Assembly (NCBI GenBank): GCA_024509875.1
Contig: JAMPIV010005829.1
Location: forward strand, 1-64,000
Reading direction: 5' to 3'
Source of the DNA: Oreohelix idahoensis
Taxonomy: Eukaryota; Mollusca; Gastropoda; Stylommatophora; Oreohelicidae
Length of the DNA: 64,000 bases
Each line of letters starts with the position of its first letter. The first letter of the stretch is position 1. Under the pieces are notes generated by a model, which saw only the letters and a list, made by a program, of their open reading frames with translations, searched no databases and was not told the origin of the DNA. This document shows positions 1-10,195 of the stretch, piece by piece. The position numbers were made by a program, and so were the translations under genes.

Positions 1-6
1 TCACCA

Positions 7-75
7 ATTCTATAAATATTTTTGTGCACACCGTCATTTGGGCATTCTTCTTTGGTAAGTGTTTCTATTTTCGGG
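7..75 (-). mobile_element. SINE-3 fragment (probable)
   Basis: Positions 7-26 repeat exactly a stretch found at about 21527-21546 next to the SINE-3 copy there, and the following bases stay loosely similar. It looks like a short decayed piece of that SINE. Bases 76-204 show nothing recognisable. Confidence 0.35.
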
Positions 76-204
76 AGAGTACATATAAGGGAAACAATAT
101 AATTAATGTCTAACTTTCAACCAAAGTTGCATCCCTTAGCGTTACGCACTGACAGAAAAAGCTGGGATTTTACATATAGGATATTTCCATCACTGCAAAG
201 ATGT

Positions 205-498
205 AGACAAGCGCCAGTGGAACAATAGATGATAAGAAGACACTGGTTATGGGTAGGACATACGCTGGGGAAACCTGTTGATAGTAATAAAAGGGAGTTT
301 TTGTTCTCAAATCCCTAGGATAAGAAGGATTTAGAGAGCCCAAGGAACACATGGAGAAGAGAACTGGAGACAGACATGAAAGGGATCAGGAAGACATGGA
401 AAGACCTTGAGCAGACGGCACGGGACAGGAAGACTTGGCACAAGTTTGTCGAAGACCTATGCTCCTTGGGGAGCTGATGAGTGATGATGATGATGAAA
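205..498 (+). mobile_element. RTE-A LINE, 3' end fragment
   Basis: This is similar throughout to the last 300 bp of the full-length RTE-A copy (62680-62971), including the stretch encoding the basic RRxWxWxGHTL-like segment and the terminal hairpin GCTCCTTGGGGAGC followed by a GATGATGAT tail. Stops and indels interrupt it. It is an old 5'-truncated insertion. Confidence 0.8.
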
Positions 499-1001
499 CT
501 TTTGGTCCGCACAGACGAAGACCTTACAATGGGTACTTTACCATCTTACTGTGGCTCCCTTAAAATATGGGGGGGCCACATGGCCCATGTTGAGAAACAC
601 TGTGTTAAATAATACTTATTTATTTTTTCAGTCTACATATTCAGCTAGTTAATGTGTGACAAACCCAGCAATCAGAGTCCTCAACTTGGGTGTGATGGTG
701 GACCTAGTGTATGACAACAACAAAAATGACAAAGAAGAAGTTAGACCGTCATGAATGAGTACTTGCATGGAGTGGAAACACTGCAGTGTTGTCAAATAAT
801 TCATAAATAAGGAATTAGCTGAGCGTCCTTTCAAGATTCGCTTTCACAGCAAGGCGATGGCACCGTCTGGTTGGTCCCAGGTTCAATTCCGGGTAAGCCT
901 TTCACTTATATTCTCCTTTCTGGTGTCATCCTTCATGTCCAACGAGTACCTGTTAATTACCTCTATTTATTTACTTATTCATTTAGAGTGAAATAATTAC
1001 T
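499..1001. other. Non-coding stretch with MITE-end and tRNA-like scraps
   Basis: No gene is visible. Around 585-603 lies a short sequence (TGTTGAGAAACACTG) like the ends of hAT-type MITEs. At 880-894 there is a B-box-like GGTTCAATTCC, which suggests the remnant of a tRNA-derived SINE. The rest is unremarkable AT-rich DNA. Confidence 0.4.
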
Positions 1002-1310
1002 AACGTGGAGCTGATCATCAAGAATCAGACAGGTACCAGTGCAACGAGAGATGAAACGAAGATGCTGGCAATGGGAAATGTAAATAGACTGAAGAAACCT
1101 GCTGATAGTATTGCAGGGCGGTCCTTGCTGTGGTGCCACCATGGTTGAAGAGGCAGAGGGAGACAAAAAAAAAAAACACATGGTATAGAGGACTGGAAAC
1201 AGAAATGAAAGGGTCAATGGGGCAGACAACATTACAGGAAAACTTGGCATGGATTTGTTGAAGGCCTTCAGCTCCTAGGGCGGCCGAGAGGTAATGATAA
1301 ATGAATAACA
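1002..1310 (+). mobile_element. RTE-A LINE, decayed 3' fragment
   Basis: It aligns by eye with the 3' end of RTE-A (the region from the GTGGAACTGATGACAAGAAC segment to the end), with an internal A-run near 1165-1178 and several indels. The hairpin before the tail is degraded (CTCCTAGGGCGGCC). It is non-coding. Confidence 0.7.
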
Positions 1311-1368
1311 TGCAATGCTTTTTCAGACCAAGCCCCCCCTGAACAAACAAAAAAAGATTTAATCTTAC

Positions 1369-1473
1369 TTAATTTCCGCTTTAGAGATGCTGCCACCTTT
1401 GGACATGAGCTCAGCAGCTTGTGATACAATAGGGTCCCAGCCCAGACTGGCTACTGCAACCACTTTCTCATCT
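1369..1473 (-). CDS. AIFM3: AIFM3-like exon: C-terminal segment, last exon seen
   Basis: The acceptor (ctcacag) lies just right of 1473 and the donor (gtaag) just left of 1369. The first base completes a Lys codon started in the previous exon (AA|A). The peptide runs DEKVVAVASLGWDPIVSQAA and ends near KAEIK, matching the extreme C-terminal domain of AIFM3, which typically reads VIAVASxxxDPIVS. If the donor were ignored, a TAA would follow two codons later, so a terminal exon is possible. Family length argues for one more short exon outside or in the first 1.3 kb, which I could not find. Confidence 0.85.
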
Positions 1474-1479
1474 CTGTGA

Positions 1480-1798
1480 GATAAAGACATCCACTGTATT
1501 AACTACTGATAAAGGATTACATATCTTGATTTGCAGCTAGACTGTTAAACATACCAACCCAAAACCAGGTAAATAGAGGAAGGTGAGGGGGACTGCAGTA
1601 AGATGTGGTTTAAGGCATATGGCTATGAAAAGAAATAGAAAAAAGGTGATTCATCTCACTAGGATAAAAGATTTTAAAAATATCCAACGTTGCGGCCACA
1701 AGACCCTCATCAGGGAAAGGAAAGAAAACAAGAGCTAAGTAGGAAAGATAAGAGAATAAATGAAAAATGCATACTACCTGTAAAATCTACTAAGATGT
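1480..1798. other. Intron sequence, nothing recognised
   Basis: AT-rich intronic DNA between an AIFM3 exon and a minisatellite. I see no coding potential and no known repeat. Confidence 0.5.
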
Positions 1799-2195
1799 AG
1801 CCTGTCCTTTGTTGACCATTTTCTTTGTCTTCCTAGCCTGTCCATTGTTGACCATTTTCTTTGTCTTCCTAGCCTGTCCTTTGTTGACCATTTTCTTTGT
1901 CTTCCTAGCCTGTCCTTTGTTGACCATTTTCTTTGTCTTCCTAGCCTGTCCTTTGTTGACCATTTTCTTTGTCTTCCTAGCCTGTCCTTTGTTGACCATT
2001 TTCTTTGTCTTCCTAGCCTGTCCTTTGTTGACCATTTTCTTTGTCTTCCTAGCCTGTCCTTTGTTGACCATTTTCTTTGTCTTCCTAGCTTGTCCTTTGT
2101 TGACCATTTTCTTTGTCTTCCTAGACTGTCCTTTGTTGACCATTTTCTTTGTCTTCCTAGCCTGTCCTTTGTTGACTATTTTCTTTGTCTTTTGT
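1799..2195. repeat. 36-bp minisatellite, about 11 units
   Basis: Tandem units of 36 bp: CCTGTCCTTTGTTGACCATT followed by TTCTTTGTCTTCCTAG. Units are nearly identical (single-base differences at about 1843, 2090, 2125 and 2177). Because 36 is a multiple of 3, both strands stay open for over 130 codons; these are not genes. Each plus-strand unit ends in a pyrimidine tract plus CTAG, which resembles a 3' splice site but is antisense to the host gene. Confidence 0.95.
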
Positions 2196-2587
2196 TCTAG
2201 TAACACAAATCACCTTATTTTCGATTTTTTCCATATCCATAACTCAAAATCACAATGTTTCAACCATTAGTCTCTTAACTCTTACTATACGTGAGCTAAA
2301 ACCGCATTTTTACGCGCTAGTTTAGCTATCGTTACCGTCGCGAAGGTAACCAATTCTATCTGCAGTGTTAACCTTTTGACTATTGCTGTCAGGTCATGTT
2401 TTTTGTTTTGTTTTTTGTTTATTTTATTTTATTTTAACGTACGCCCGCTATTACTCGAGGCGAAAATCTCCAGTTAGTATATCTAACCTGAGACTGATTT
2501 TTACGTGAGTATCCCTTTTTTCCCTGTACACTGACAGGTGTCTACTCGCCATTCAGGCAGATACTCGCCGTCTTCAGAGGGTACTCA
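2196..2587. other. Intron sequence, nothing recognised
   Basis: This lies between the 36-bp minisatellite and SINE-6. It contains T-rich runs around 2400-2440. No gene or known repeat was recognised. Confidence 0.5.
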
Positions 2588-2795
2588 TTAGAGCTGGGTT
2601 GGCTCAGGAGCCGCCAGTCTTGGTCGACGACACTCCTTCAAATGTCTTCGCCGGGGCTCGAATTAATCCAGCCCAAGTCCCAGTCGATGACACTTCTTCA
2701 AATTGGTCTAGCCCGGGCTTGAACCTGTATAACCCGATTGCCAGTGCAGTGTGGTAACCATTACACCAGCGCAGCTCCAGGTCATGTTGATGTAA
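2588..2795 (-). mobile_element. SINE-6, tRNA-derived
   Basis: Read on the minus strand it begins GGAGCTGCGCTGGTGTAATG and has an A-box (TGGTGTAATGG) and a B-box (GGTTCAAGCCC) about 45 bp apart, the layout of a tRNA-derived pol III promoter. It does not fold into a complete tRNA, because the acceptor arms do not pair. The body contains two similar segments (around 2620-2655 and 2680-2715) sharing GACACTNCTTCAAAT. Confidence 0.7.
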
Positions 2796-2870
2796 CATAG
2801 TTACAGCATGGGCTGAACACTCCATCACTGTATACATTAAGACTGATGTTACACCATCACACATAAAAGA

Positions 2871-3073
2871 ATCATCATCATTTCATTTCATTTTTTGCAC
2901 CCTATGAAGCAGCCCCTGCATCTGGTCCCCTTACAGGGAACCTGTACCAAGCACTCACATCCTCCCGCAGGCGGTCATTTTGGTAGCAATTTGTTTGACA
3001 CGACGAAGCTACCAGCCTCATACACAACCTCATATTAGTCACCTTGTTCGTCATCCCTGAGGGAGCAGTTGCA
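2871..3073 (-). mobile_element. SINE-1 copy
   Basis: The minus strand shows the SINE-1 hallmarks: the GAGGTTGTGTATGAGGCTGG segment, a GACTAATATGAG stretch and a degraded 3' hairpin followed by an ATGATGAT-type tail. It is similar over its length to 28925-29170. Confidence 0.75.
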
Positions 3074-3094
3074 TGTCACAATAACACGACAAGA

Positions 3095-3268
3095 TAGACA
3101 TTACTCTACACACATAGACATTACTCTACACAACATGGACATTACTCTACACACCATGAACATTGCTCTACACACCATAGACATTACTCTACAAACCATG
3201 GACATTACTCTACACACCTTAGACATTACTCTACACACCATAGACATTACTCTACAAACCAGAAAAGT
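3095..3268. repeat. 21-bp minisatellite, about 8 units
   Basis: Units are close to ACATTACTCTACACACCATAG. The 21-bp period keeps reading frames open on both strands. It lies directly beside a SINE-1 copy. Confidence 0.93.
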
Positions 3269-3381
3269 ATTACTCTGCATCATACAGTAAGCATTTTTGT
3301 CTTCATTTACTTTACAAATAAAATAATGAACAAAAAAAGTCAAGAGTAATGACCAAGACAGAGGACAGAAGTGAAACCTAC

Positions 3382-3457
3382 TTGGTGTAGAATGCCACAA
3401 ACTTGTTGTCATTTAAGTCTCCATGAAGGATGATATCATCATAACCTGGCCCATAAC
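3382..3457 (-). CDS. AIFM3: AIFM3-like exon (GYGPGYDD...FVAFYTK)
   Basis: The 76-bp exon has acceptor ttattag and donor gtaggt. It enters with two bases (the Gly codon is split G|GT) and leaves with two bases (AA|A, Lys). The peptide YGPGYDDIILHGDLNDNKFV then AFYT is the conserved core of the C-terminal domain of AIFM3-type reductases. All codons are open. Confidence 0.9.
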
Positions 3458-3544
3458 CTAATAAAAATATACAAGAGAATTTTAAACACAAGCTATAAAC
3501 ACTGCTAATAAAATATTGTAATTCTTTACCACAGTGTGTTTCCT

Positions 3545-4085
3545 ATTCTACATGGAGAACAACAAAATCAATAACCAAAAAGCTACAGACTTTCATAAAT
3601 GGATGCTTATGTAGAATAGAAGGATTCAAATGGTATGACACTAATATGTTACTTACTTAGTCGTTCTTCTTCTACCGTGAGATGTAGAGGTTTGGATACT
3701 ATCCTATCAGCTGTCTTCCTCCTGGCCTGGTTCCATTATAATGTGTTACTGATGTGTTACAAGAACCAGACAAGTGCCTGTGGAACAAGAGATTAGAAGA
3801 CAACGATGGGGATGGATAGTGCAGAAGAGACCCACACACTATCATCAGAACTGCCATGCTATGGACTTTAGAAGGAAAATGAAAGCGAGTCCGGCCAAAA
3901 GCCACCTGGTAGTGAACTGTGGAGGCAGAGATGCAAAGCATGAACTAGAACTGGGGCACCACACAAAGGATGGCTGCTGACCGAGCAAAGTGGAGAAAGT
4001 TTGTTGCTGCCCTACAACACACCACGAAGCATGAAGGTCACTGATTGCTTTGTCAGTCAGTCAGCAGCTAAAGACCAAAGAAGAA
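3545..4085 (+). mobile_element. Chimeric RTE-A / RTE-B LINE fragments
   Basis: 3545-3655 and 3740-3826 match RTE-A (the AAAAAGCTACAGACTTTCAT segment and the GTGCCTGTGGAACAAGAGAT segment). From about 3827 the match switches to the RTE-B 3' end (GAACTGCCATGCTATGGACT, then GACCGAGCAAAGTGG) and stops at an AAGAAGAAG tail at 4085. The pieces are non-coding. The switch may be a second insertion or a template switch. Confidence 0.6.
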
Positions 4086-4224
4086 GTTTCCAGACCATAT
4101 TCTAAGCAGGTGTAATTTGAAATCTATATTTTTCCTTTGATGAAAACCATCATTTTCTCAGAACCTTGTTTTATATTAATGGTTTTTTTTTTTTTTTAAC
4201 CTGCTTATTTCTCTATTCTCTTGT

Positions 4225-4560
4225 ATGGGTGTCTATGTTAGAGAGAAGATAAACACCTATGCAGGCCACCAAGAACCACTTTTGTCAATAGTTAAACGTC
4301 GAAAGCTTGCCTGGTTTGGGCATGTAACTCGTCATGACTCCCTTTCGAAAACAATCCTTCAGGGAACAGTCGAAGGTAAACGGAGAAGAGGAAGGCAGAG
4401 AAAATCCTGGGCTGATAACATCAAAGAATGGGCAGGACACGGTTTTTCCACACTTGTACGCATTGCTGAGGATAGAGAGCAGTGGAGGACCCTGTCTGCT
4501 GATGCTTCCACCATGGCACCCCTACGACCCATGACGGGTTACGGGCTGAGATGAGATGAT
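4225..4560 (+). mobile_element. RTE-C LINE, 3' end fragment
   Basis: An open frame of 109 codons (4225-4554) encodes the C-terminal tail of a BovB/RTE-like polymerase: VREKINTYAGHQEPLLSIVK, then WFGHVTRHDSLSKTIL, then GKRRRGRQRKSW. A GAGATGAGATGATGAT tail follows. The same segment occurs inverted at 15231-15560. It is a 5'-truncated copy, not a gene. Confidence 0.8.
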
Positions 4561-5087
4561 GATTTCTTTACCAATGAATTTGAGATCTGGCATAGATACA
4601 CTTTCCACTGCACGGTAAAACTCTGTCAGATAAGTTTTCTGATATCTTCTCAAAATTTTGATTTATGGCAAATAATGCTTTAAAATCTTGCAAAACATGT
4701 TACTATCTGCACATACTAATTTTACAATTCTACAGTTCAATATCTACTAAAGTTATCAAAAATCTAATGCAACAAAAGTTATAAAAGACAACAATGAGCT
4801 TTCATTTCAACCTTAGTGTTCATAACTCAAAAAAAAAACTCCTCAGTGAACTGAAATACAGGATTAAAATTTAATATGGCCACCACTTCTATGGTAACCA
4901 GTAACAGGTTACTATCAAATGTTTTGTTATGCATAACTAGGAGTATTTTAAGTTAAGCCTGTGCACTTTAAGTCAAAGCCTGCAATTATTTATGAAAACA
5001 AAGCATTTTACAGTAGCTCCACCCCTTAAGGAGACTATCTGGTATTGAACTCAATGGACAGCTGCTGTCATTTATTATAGTTCAATG
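4561..5087. other. Intron sequence, nothing recognised
   Basis: AT-rich intronic DNA with no open frame of note and no recognised repeat. Confidence 0.5.
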
Positions 5088-5245
5088 CTGTGGGGAGCAG
5101 AGGCCTTCAACAAATTCACTCTAAACCTTCTTATCCTGTGCCTTCCATTTTGGGTATTAGCATGTTTTCTTTATCCCTTTCATGTCCATATCTAAATCTG
5201 CTCTCCACGTGTTTCTGGTTCTTCCTTAAGTAATATTTCACTGCG
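5088..5245 (-). mobile_element. RTE-A LINE, decayed 3' fragment
   Basis: The minus strand resembles the RTE-A 3' end, including the GTTGAAGGCCT segment and a CTCCCCACAG hairpin remnant. It is short and diverged. Confidence 0.55.
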
Positions 5246-5318
5246 ATGACATGCTCCTACCATAACTTTAAAAAATAAAAAAGAAATGAAAAGAAAAAAG
5301 ATAAATATGTAGCCTCAC

Positions 5319-5417
5319 CAGTATATCTGACGCTTTTCCCATACTGAACTGTCCAGAAGTAAGGGACACTATGGATCTCTTGTGCCTTGCCAGCAATGCT
5401 CAGACCAGCAATTCTCC
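5319..5417 (-). CDS. AIFM3: AIFM3-like exon (GRIAGL...VPYFWT)
   Basis: The 99-bp exon has acceptor caaacag and donor gtgagg; it enters two bases into a Gly codon and leaves one base into the next Gly codon. The peptide RIAGLSIAGKAQEIHSVPYF then WTVQYGKSVRYTG corresponds to the start of the C-terminal dimerisation-like domain. VPYFWT is the family signature. The frame is open. Confidence 0.9.
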
Positions 5418-5604
5418 CTGTTTGACATACAAACAAAATGAAGCGATATCAATCTAACATTATTCACACAACCCTCAAATAAAATGTATATACATAGCCG
5501 GAATTGCTGAAATTATGTCCAGCGTTTTCATTTCTCTCTTGCACACATCTTTGAACCTCAGCTTGTGGTCGCCCCCACTGTTCTTTTGCAGCCTCATTAT
5601 TAAA

Positions 5605-5672
5605 ATTAGGAGCTGTGGTAGCGCAGTGGTTAGTGTGGTGGTTAGTGTGGGCCACATGCTCCTGACAGACCA
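5605..5672 (+). mobile_element. tRNA-like SINE head fragment
   Basis: GGAGCTGTGGTAGCGCAGTG followed by GTTAGTGTGG resembles the A-box half of SINE-4/SINE-6. A short internal repeat (GTGGTTAGTGTGG) follows. No body is recognisable. Confidence 0.45.
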
Positions 5673-5927
5673 CAAAAAGTAGTATGATGGCGATGATGCT
5701 TAAAAGAAATGGAAGAATAGAAGAGCATGTCACAGCTCAAATAAGCATTGCCCTACAAGTGTTCACTGGCTTAGAAAAAAAAATTTTTTTTTCAGAACGT
5801 GAACAGCATCAAACTTAAGCTTTGTAAGATCAATGAATCAATTTTGTAACATCAATGAATCAATTTTGTATCATCAATATGAAAAAAATAATAAAAATGA
5901 GTGACACCATGCACCAGAAGGCCCTGT

Positions 5928-6470
5928 GTAGTTCCCGGGAAGTTCCTGATGAGACAAAGAACGAAAAGAACTACTGCTCCCTCAGCATGTCGTAAAAGGC
6001 TGCTAATATGAGGTTGTGTATGAAGCTGCCAACTTCAACATCTTCTTTGATCGTTAGCCACCGACCGTCAAAGCAGTCAGTGGCCATCACGCCTAGTGGC
6101 GTCTTGTAGGGCAACAACAAATTGATTCCACTTTGCTTGGTCGGTGGCCATCCTTCGTACAGTGCCCCAACTCTGGTTCATTCTTTGCATCTCAGCCTCC
6201 ACAGTCCTCCGCCAGGTTGTTTTTGGTCGGCCTCTCTTTCGTTTTCCTTCAGGGGTCCAAAGCATAGCTGTTCTTGTGATGGCATCGGGGTCTCTTCTGA
6301 GGACATGGCCAATCCAGCTCCAGCGTCTGCCAGCTATGATGGTGTGCATGTCCTCTTGCTTGCTCTGAGTAAGCAGATCTTGGTTGGTGATGGTATTCGG
6401 CCAAAAGATTCGGTGAATTTTTCTTGCCAACTTCAACATGTAAGACAAATTGCTCAAGAAACCACAGACA
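5928..6470 (+). mobile_element. SINE-1 copy split by an RTE-B insertion
   Basis: SINE-1 sequence (CAGCATGTCGTAAAAGGCTG, then ATATGAGGTTGTGTATGAAG) runs to 6041 and resumes at 6440 (TAAGACAAATTGCT). Between them sits an RTE-B fragment bounded by the repeat TGCCAACTTCAACAT at 6027-6041 and 6425-6439. The SINE therefore predates the LINE insertion. Confidence 0.8.
6042..6424 (-). mobile_element. RTE-B LINE, 5'-truncated copy with 15-bp target duplication
   Basis: On the minus strand an open frame of 126 codons (6077-6457) encodes the C-terminal end of RTE-B: KIHRIFWPNTITNQDLLTQS, then RRWSWIGHVLRRDPDAITRT, then GKRKRGRPKTTW. The copy ends with the ACGCCACTAGGCGT hairpin and a short AAAGAAG tail. 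It is dead on arrival, since only the 3' 380 bp were inserted. Confidence 0.88.
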
Positions 6471-6510
6471 TCACTTCTCTATTCACTGTTTATGGTACAC
6501 GGGGTTATCA

Positions 6511-6590
6511 CTGGAGCTGATCCTCTTATAGAAAGCCTGCACCGAAGTATCCATGTGCTCTTCCAGTGGTAGTCCATGTAGCTATTAGTA
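6511..6590 (-). mobile_element. SINE-1 3' fragment
   Basis: The minus strand carries the segment running from the CCACTGGAAGAGCACATGGA region towards the 3' end of SINE-1. It is short and diverged. Confidence 0.5.
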
Positions 6591-6658
6591 TCACATTAGT
6601 TGCTTCTTTGAGGGAGCAGCTGTTAAATTCTTTATTTGCCTCATATGAACTAAGGAAG

Positions 6659-6923
6659 GATCCCGTTACACGCTCACTGAGGCATATTGAGAATATGGTG
6701 TTAGGCCCATATTTTCTTGACCATCAGCACACTAAGTCAGCATCACGTCGGCCGCCTTAACCTTCCCAGAGTTGTTCTTGTACCCAATTCATGAGGCTGG
6801 GTCAACCCCGGAGCCGTTTGCGGTCAAAAAAAATTCCACCTCAACTGGGGATCAAACCATGGACCACCGAGCTAGAAAGCCAGTACATTAACCACTGCGC
6901 TACCGAGGCTCCATGAACTAAGT
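6659..6923 (-). mobile_element. SINE-4 copy, tRNA-derived, 19-bp target duplication
   Basis: Flanked by identical 19-mers (CTCATATGAACTAAGGAAG at 6640-6658 and 6924-6942). The minus strand starts GGAGCCTCGGTAGCGCAGTG (A-box GTAGCGCAGTGG) with a B-box GGTTTGATCCC, followed by a body containing AACTCTGGGAAGGTTAAGGC. A second copy is at 16692-16954. The pol III promoter boxes suggest a functional head when inserted. Confidence 0.9.
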
Positions 6924-7027
6924 CTCATATGAACTAAGGAAGACAGAAATAAACTATGTACAGGAGAATCATACTCCTGGGGTCCTGCATTCCATGAAGA
7001 GTTAAACGGAATAACTGAAGTTCTCAC

Positions 7028-7145
7028 CATGCTGGTGAGCCATCTGCCAGTGCTGTATGTTGACATGCTGATTGTCCACAGTGAAGAGAGGAAACTCAAC
7101 AATATCCCCAGCTGCATACACATCAGGAACATTTGTCTGCATGTA
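7028..7145 (-). CDS. AIFM3: AIFM3-like exon carrying the FAD-binding AAGD motif
   Basis: The 118-bp exon begins in phase 0 after acceptor aatttcag and ends one base into a Gly codon at donor gtgaga. The peptide YMQTNVPDVYAAGDIVEFPL then VNIQHWQMAHQHG contains the T(N)VPDVYAAGD signature, in which the Asp binds the ribityl/phosphate part of FAD in this flavoprotein family, and the HWQMAH motif typical of AIFM3-type enzymes. The motifs are intact. Confidence 0.93.
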
Positions 7146-7195
7146 CTGAAATTACATAAATGGGTTATTTTTAACTTTTTATACTAATTATAAAT

Positions 7196-7705
7196 CCAAG
7201 AAACACCCTTACAAGATGCAGAATCATACATATTATCTCGGCAGCAATATAGAAAACGTTGGATAAACAGTGACATCAAAATAAGAATGCAAAAAAAGGC
7301 AAGAAGAGCTCTCATTGCATTAGGAAATACATGCAGACCAAAAGACATCAAGTCCAACACAAAGAATATCAATTCAGTCCTACTACATGGCTCTGAAACA
7401 TAAGAACAACCAAAGCAACAACAAAGAAGCTACAGACTTTCATAAACGGATGTTTGTGTAGAATAAAAGGATTGAAATGATTTGACCTGCTCACTAATGT
7501 GGAATAGATGACAAGAACCAGTGGAACAAGAGACGAGAAGAAGATTCTAGTGATGGATAGGACCTGTTGATAGCATTATAAGGTAGTCCTTCTTCTGAAA
7601 CCCCAAGGTTTCTTGAGACAGAAATGAAAGGCATGAGGAAAACTTGGTAAGACATGGACTGATGGCAAGGGATAGGAGGTCTTGGCAAACATGGCTGATT
7701 TCAAT
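7196..7705 (+). mobile_element. RTE-A LINE, decayed 3' copy
   Basis: It aligns with about 62330-62960 of the full copy, starting at ACAAGATGCAGAATCATACA and losing segments towards the end. Many stops and deletions. It lies 50 bp upstream (host sense) of an AIFM3 exon. Confidence 0.8.
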
Positions 7706-7737
7706 CAACTTTTAATTTTTTTTATACAAGCTGACAT

Positions 7738-9140
7738 ATATTATATAAATTACTTACCAAAGTCTGGGAAAGGGAAGAGATACGAGCAGAATGGAAGGAA
7801 GGATATCTAGTTAAGATGCCTAAGAAGGGAAACTAACAAGAGTGAATAAATTATAGAGGAATAATGTTACTATCAGTATTAAACTGGATCATCCTAGAGA
7901 TTAAAAGAGTCTATACACAAAAAACAGAGATGAACAAGCAGGTTTTCAACAAAACAGATTCTGTAAAGACAAGATAGCCACTTTGAGAATAATAGTTGAA
8001 CAAAGTGTGGAATGGAATTCACCACTATACATTGGATTTGTGGACTACGAAAAGGCATCTGACAGTGTAGGCAGAGAATCACTTTGGAAATTGATGAGGC
8101 ACACTGGAGTTCCCCTGAAGATCATTAATTTAATAAAGAAAAGTTATGAAGACATGACATGCAGAGTTCTTCATGAAGGACATCTTACTATTCTTACAGA
8201 ACTGTTTGAGGTAAGAACAGGAGTGCGACAAGGATGCCTCTTGTCTCCATTTCTTTTCTTACTAGCAATAGATTGGGTTATGAAAACATTGACGACACAC
8301 AACAGAAATGGAATCCAGTGGAATCTGACTAAACAATTAGATGATCTAGATTTTGCTGATGACTTGGCTCTCCTGTCCCATAATCGTAATCAGATGCAGG
8401 AGAAACTGAAAACACTCGATGAGAGGTCACAGCAATTGGGTCTGAAAATACACAGGGAAAAGACAAAAATAATGAGAATAAATGCAGGTAATGATAACAG
8501 GGTTGAACTTGAAGAAACACCACTACAAGATGTAGAATCGTACACATATCTTGGCAGCAATATAGACAAAGTTGGAGGAACAGACAGTGATATCAAAATA
8601 AGAATACAAAAAGCAAGAGGAGCTTTCATTGCATTGGGAAATATATGGAGGTCAAGAGAAATCAGATCCAACACAAAAATATGAACCTTCAACTCAAATG
8701 TCAAGTCAGTCCTATTGTATGGCTCTGAGACATGTAGAACAACAAAGACAACAACCAAAAAGCTACAGACTTTCATAAATGGGTGCTTGCGTAGAATAGA
8801 GGGATTAAAATGGTATGACAAGGTTGCCAATGTGGAACTGATGACAAGAACTAGACAAGTGCCAGTGGAACAAGAGATGAGAAGAAGACGATCGCGATGG
8901 ATAGGACACACACTGAGGAAAACCTGTTGATAGCATTACAAGGCAGTCCTTGTTCTGGAACCCCCAGTGCAAGAGAGGCAGAAGTAGACTAAGAAGCACA
9001 TGGAGAAGAGAGCTGGAAACAGAGGTGAAAATAATGAGGAGAATGTGGAAAGAACTTGAGATGATGGCACGTGACAGGAGGACTTGGCATGTGTTTGTTG
9101 ACGGCCTTTGCTCCTTGGGTAGCGGAGGGTTATGAATGAA
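7738..9140 (+). pseudogene. RTE-A LINE, 5'-truncated reverse transcriptase copy
   Basis: This copy matches 61560-62971 of the full-length RTE-A. The longest open part (7983-8684, 233 codons) covers the RT palm: VDYEKASDSVGRESLW, then VRQGCLLSPFLFLLAIDWVM, and an intact FADDLALLS box. A TGA at 8682-8684 (AGA in the full copy) and a one-base insertion near 8918 break the frame. The C-terminal basic segment continues to 9135. It lacks the endonuclease and cannot be autonomous. Confidence 0.9.
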
Positions 9141-9455
9141 TGATTCATATTAAATTAAGAATAATTTTAAAGATTAAAAAAAAAATCTGAAAACAGGAAG
9201 TTGTATGTTTATCATATTTAATTAATAATAATAGCATAAAGCTTTGAAAAAATGTCCCATAATGCATCCATTCATTGATATTTTTTGTGGTCTGATTGCT
9301 TCCCTTGGACAGCTAGGTGGAGTAGAATACATCCCTTGAACAGAAAAAGGGAAAAGCTTTTTCAAAATTTTAATTATATATCTTTGAAAAGAAGTAAGAA
9401 AAATACTTAAAATTCTTATTCAAAACTTTACAAACATTTGAACTTCAACATTAGA
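9141..9455. other. AT-rich intron sequence
   Basis: A-rich and T-rich runs only. No gene or known repeat was recognised. Confidence 0.5.
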
Positions 9456-9925
9456 ATCAATAAGAAGAGGGGGTCGGAATGGGTAAGAGGTATGGCGTCC
9501 ACCTTGGATTCTAGAGGTACAGGGTTTGATTCCCAGTAGAGGGAATATAATTTATGGAAATTTTTTTCAGAACCAGTGGTGCTAATGATGCCATACTCCC
9601 CCTGGTCTCATGAGTAATGAGATGATCCTTGCCTTCTCGGATAAGGGTTTAAAAAAATAGGAGGTCCCGTGTGCAAGCTGCACACGTTAAAAATCCCACG
9701 GCAGTTGGAAATTGTAAAGAGTAGGCCATAAGGCCGTTTCTCTGGCAAAATTTAAAAATTAGAAACCTACCCACCAAATATATTTACAGAATTTATTGGG
9801 ATTCTTGCTGGTGCTATGGAGTTCGTGCACTGTGCTGAGATCCTTCTTACGTGATTTAAGGGAAATCGGAGCACTGATGGAGTTGTCAGTGTGCAATGAA
9901 GATAGTCCTTAAAAAACAATTTTAA
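9456..9925 (+). mobile_element. SINE-3 copy, long tRNA-derived SINE
   Basis: The head reads GGGTAAGAGGTATGGCGTCC and has a B-box GGTTTGATTCC, so it is tRNA-derived. The body (CCTTCTCGGATAAGGGTTTA, GTCCCGTGTGCAAGCTGCAC) and a distinct 3' part ending near AGATAGTCCTTAAAA are shared with the inverted copy at 21370-21855. At about 465 bp it is long for a SINE. Confidence 0.8.
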
Positions 9926-10057
9926 AAAATCAAGAGCTGCAAACAAGATTCTCAATGTGCTGCAGATGCTTAAATGCTAAGATGTTGGATTTAATGTTTC
10001 CCCTTATCATCTTTTGATGGGTATACTTGCTCATTTCCATATTATAAAATAACCCAC

Positions 10058-10134
10058 CTTGTTTACAGTAACAAAGCCACGAGATGTCAAATCAAGGCCA
10101 GAGTCCTTTAGGAAATCAGTAGCTGGCACCACAC
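10058..10134 (-). CDS. AIFM3: AIFM3-like exon (SRGFVTVNK)
   Basis: The 77-bp exon has acceptor tttcatcag and donor gtgggt; it enters two bases into a Gly codon and ends in phase 0. The peptide VVPATDFLKDSGLDLTSRGF then VTVNK precedes the AAGD exon and matches the usual segment of these reductases in which the disulphide-oxidoreductase fold re-enters the FAD domain. Confidence 0.9.
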
Positions 10135-10195
10135 CTGATGAAATAGCATACGTACGTTGTCACATATGTATTAAGACATAGCTATCAATAACTAT

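Noticed and set aside
1790..2270. Repeat proteins such as KKMVNKGQARKT repeats or LTIFFVFLACP repeats
   Set aside because: Same cause: the 36-bp minisatellite. Both strands are equally open and no start context or flanking gene supports them.
2700..2795. A tRNA gene on the minus strand
   Set aside because: A- and B-boxes are present but acceptor and anticodon stems do not pair; it is the head of a SINE.
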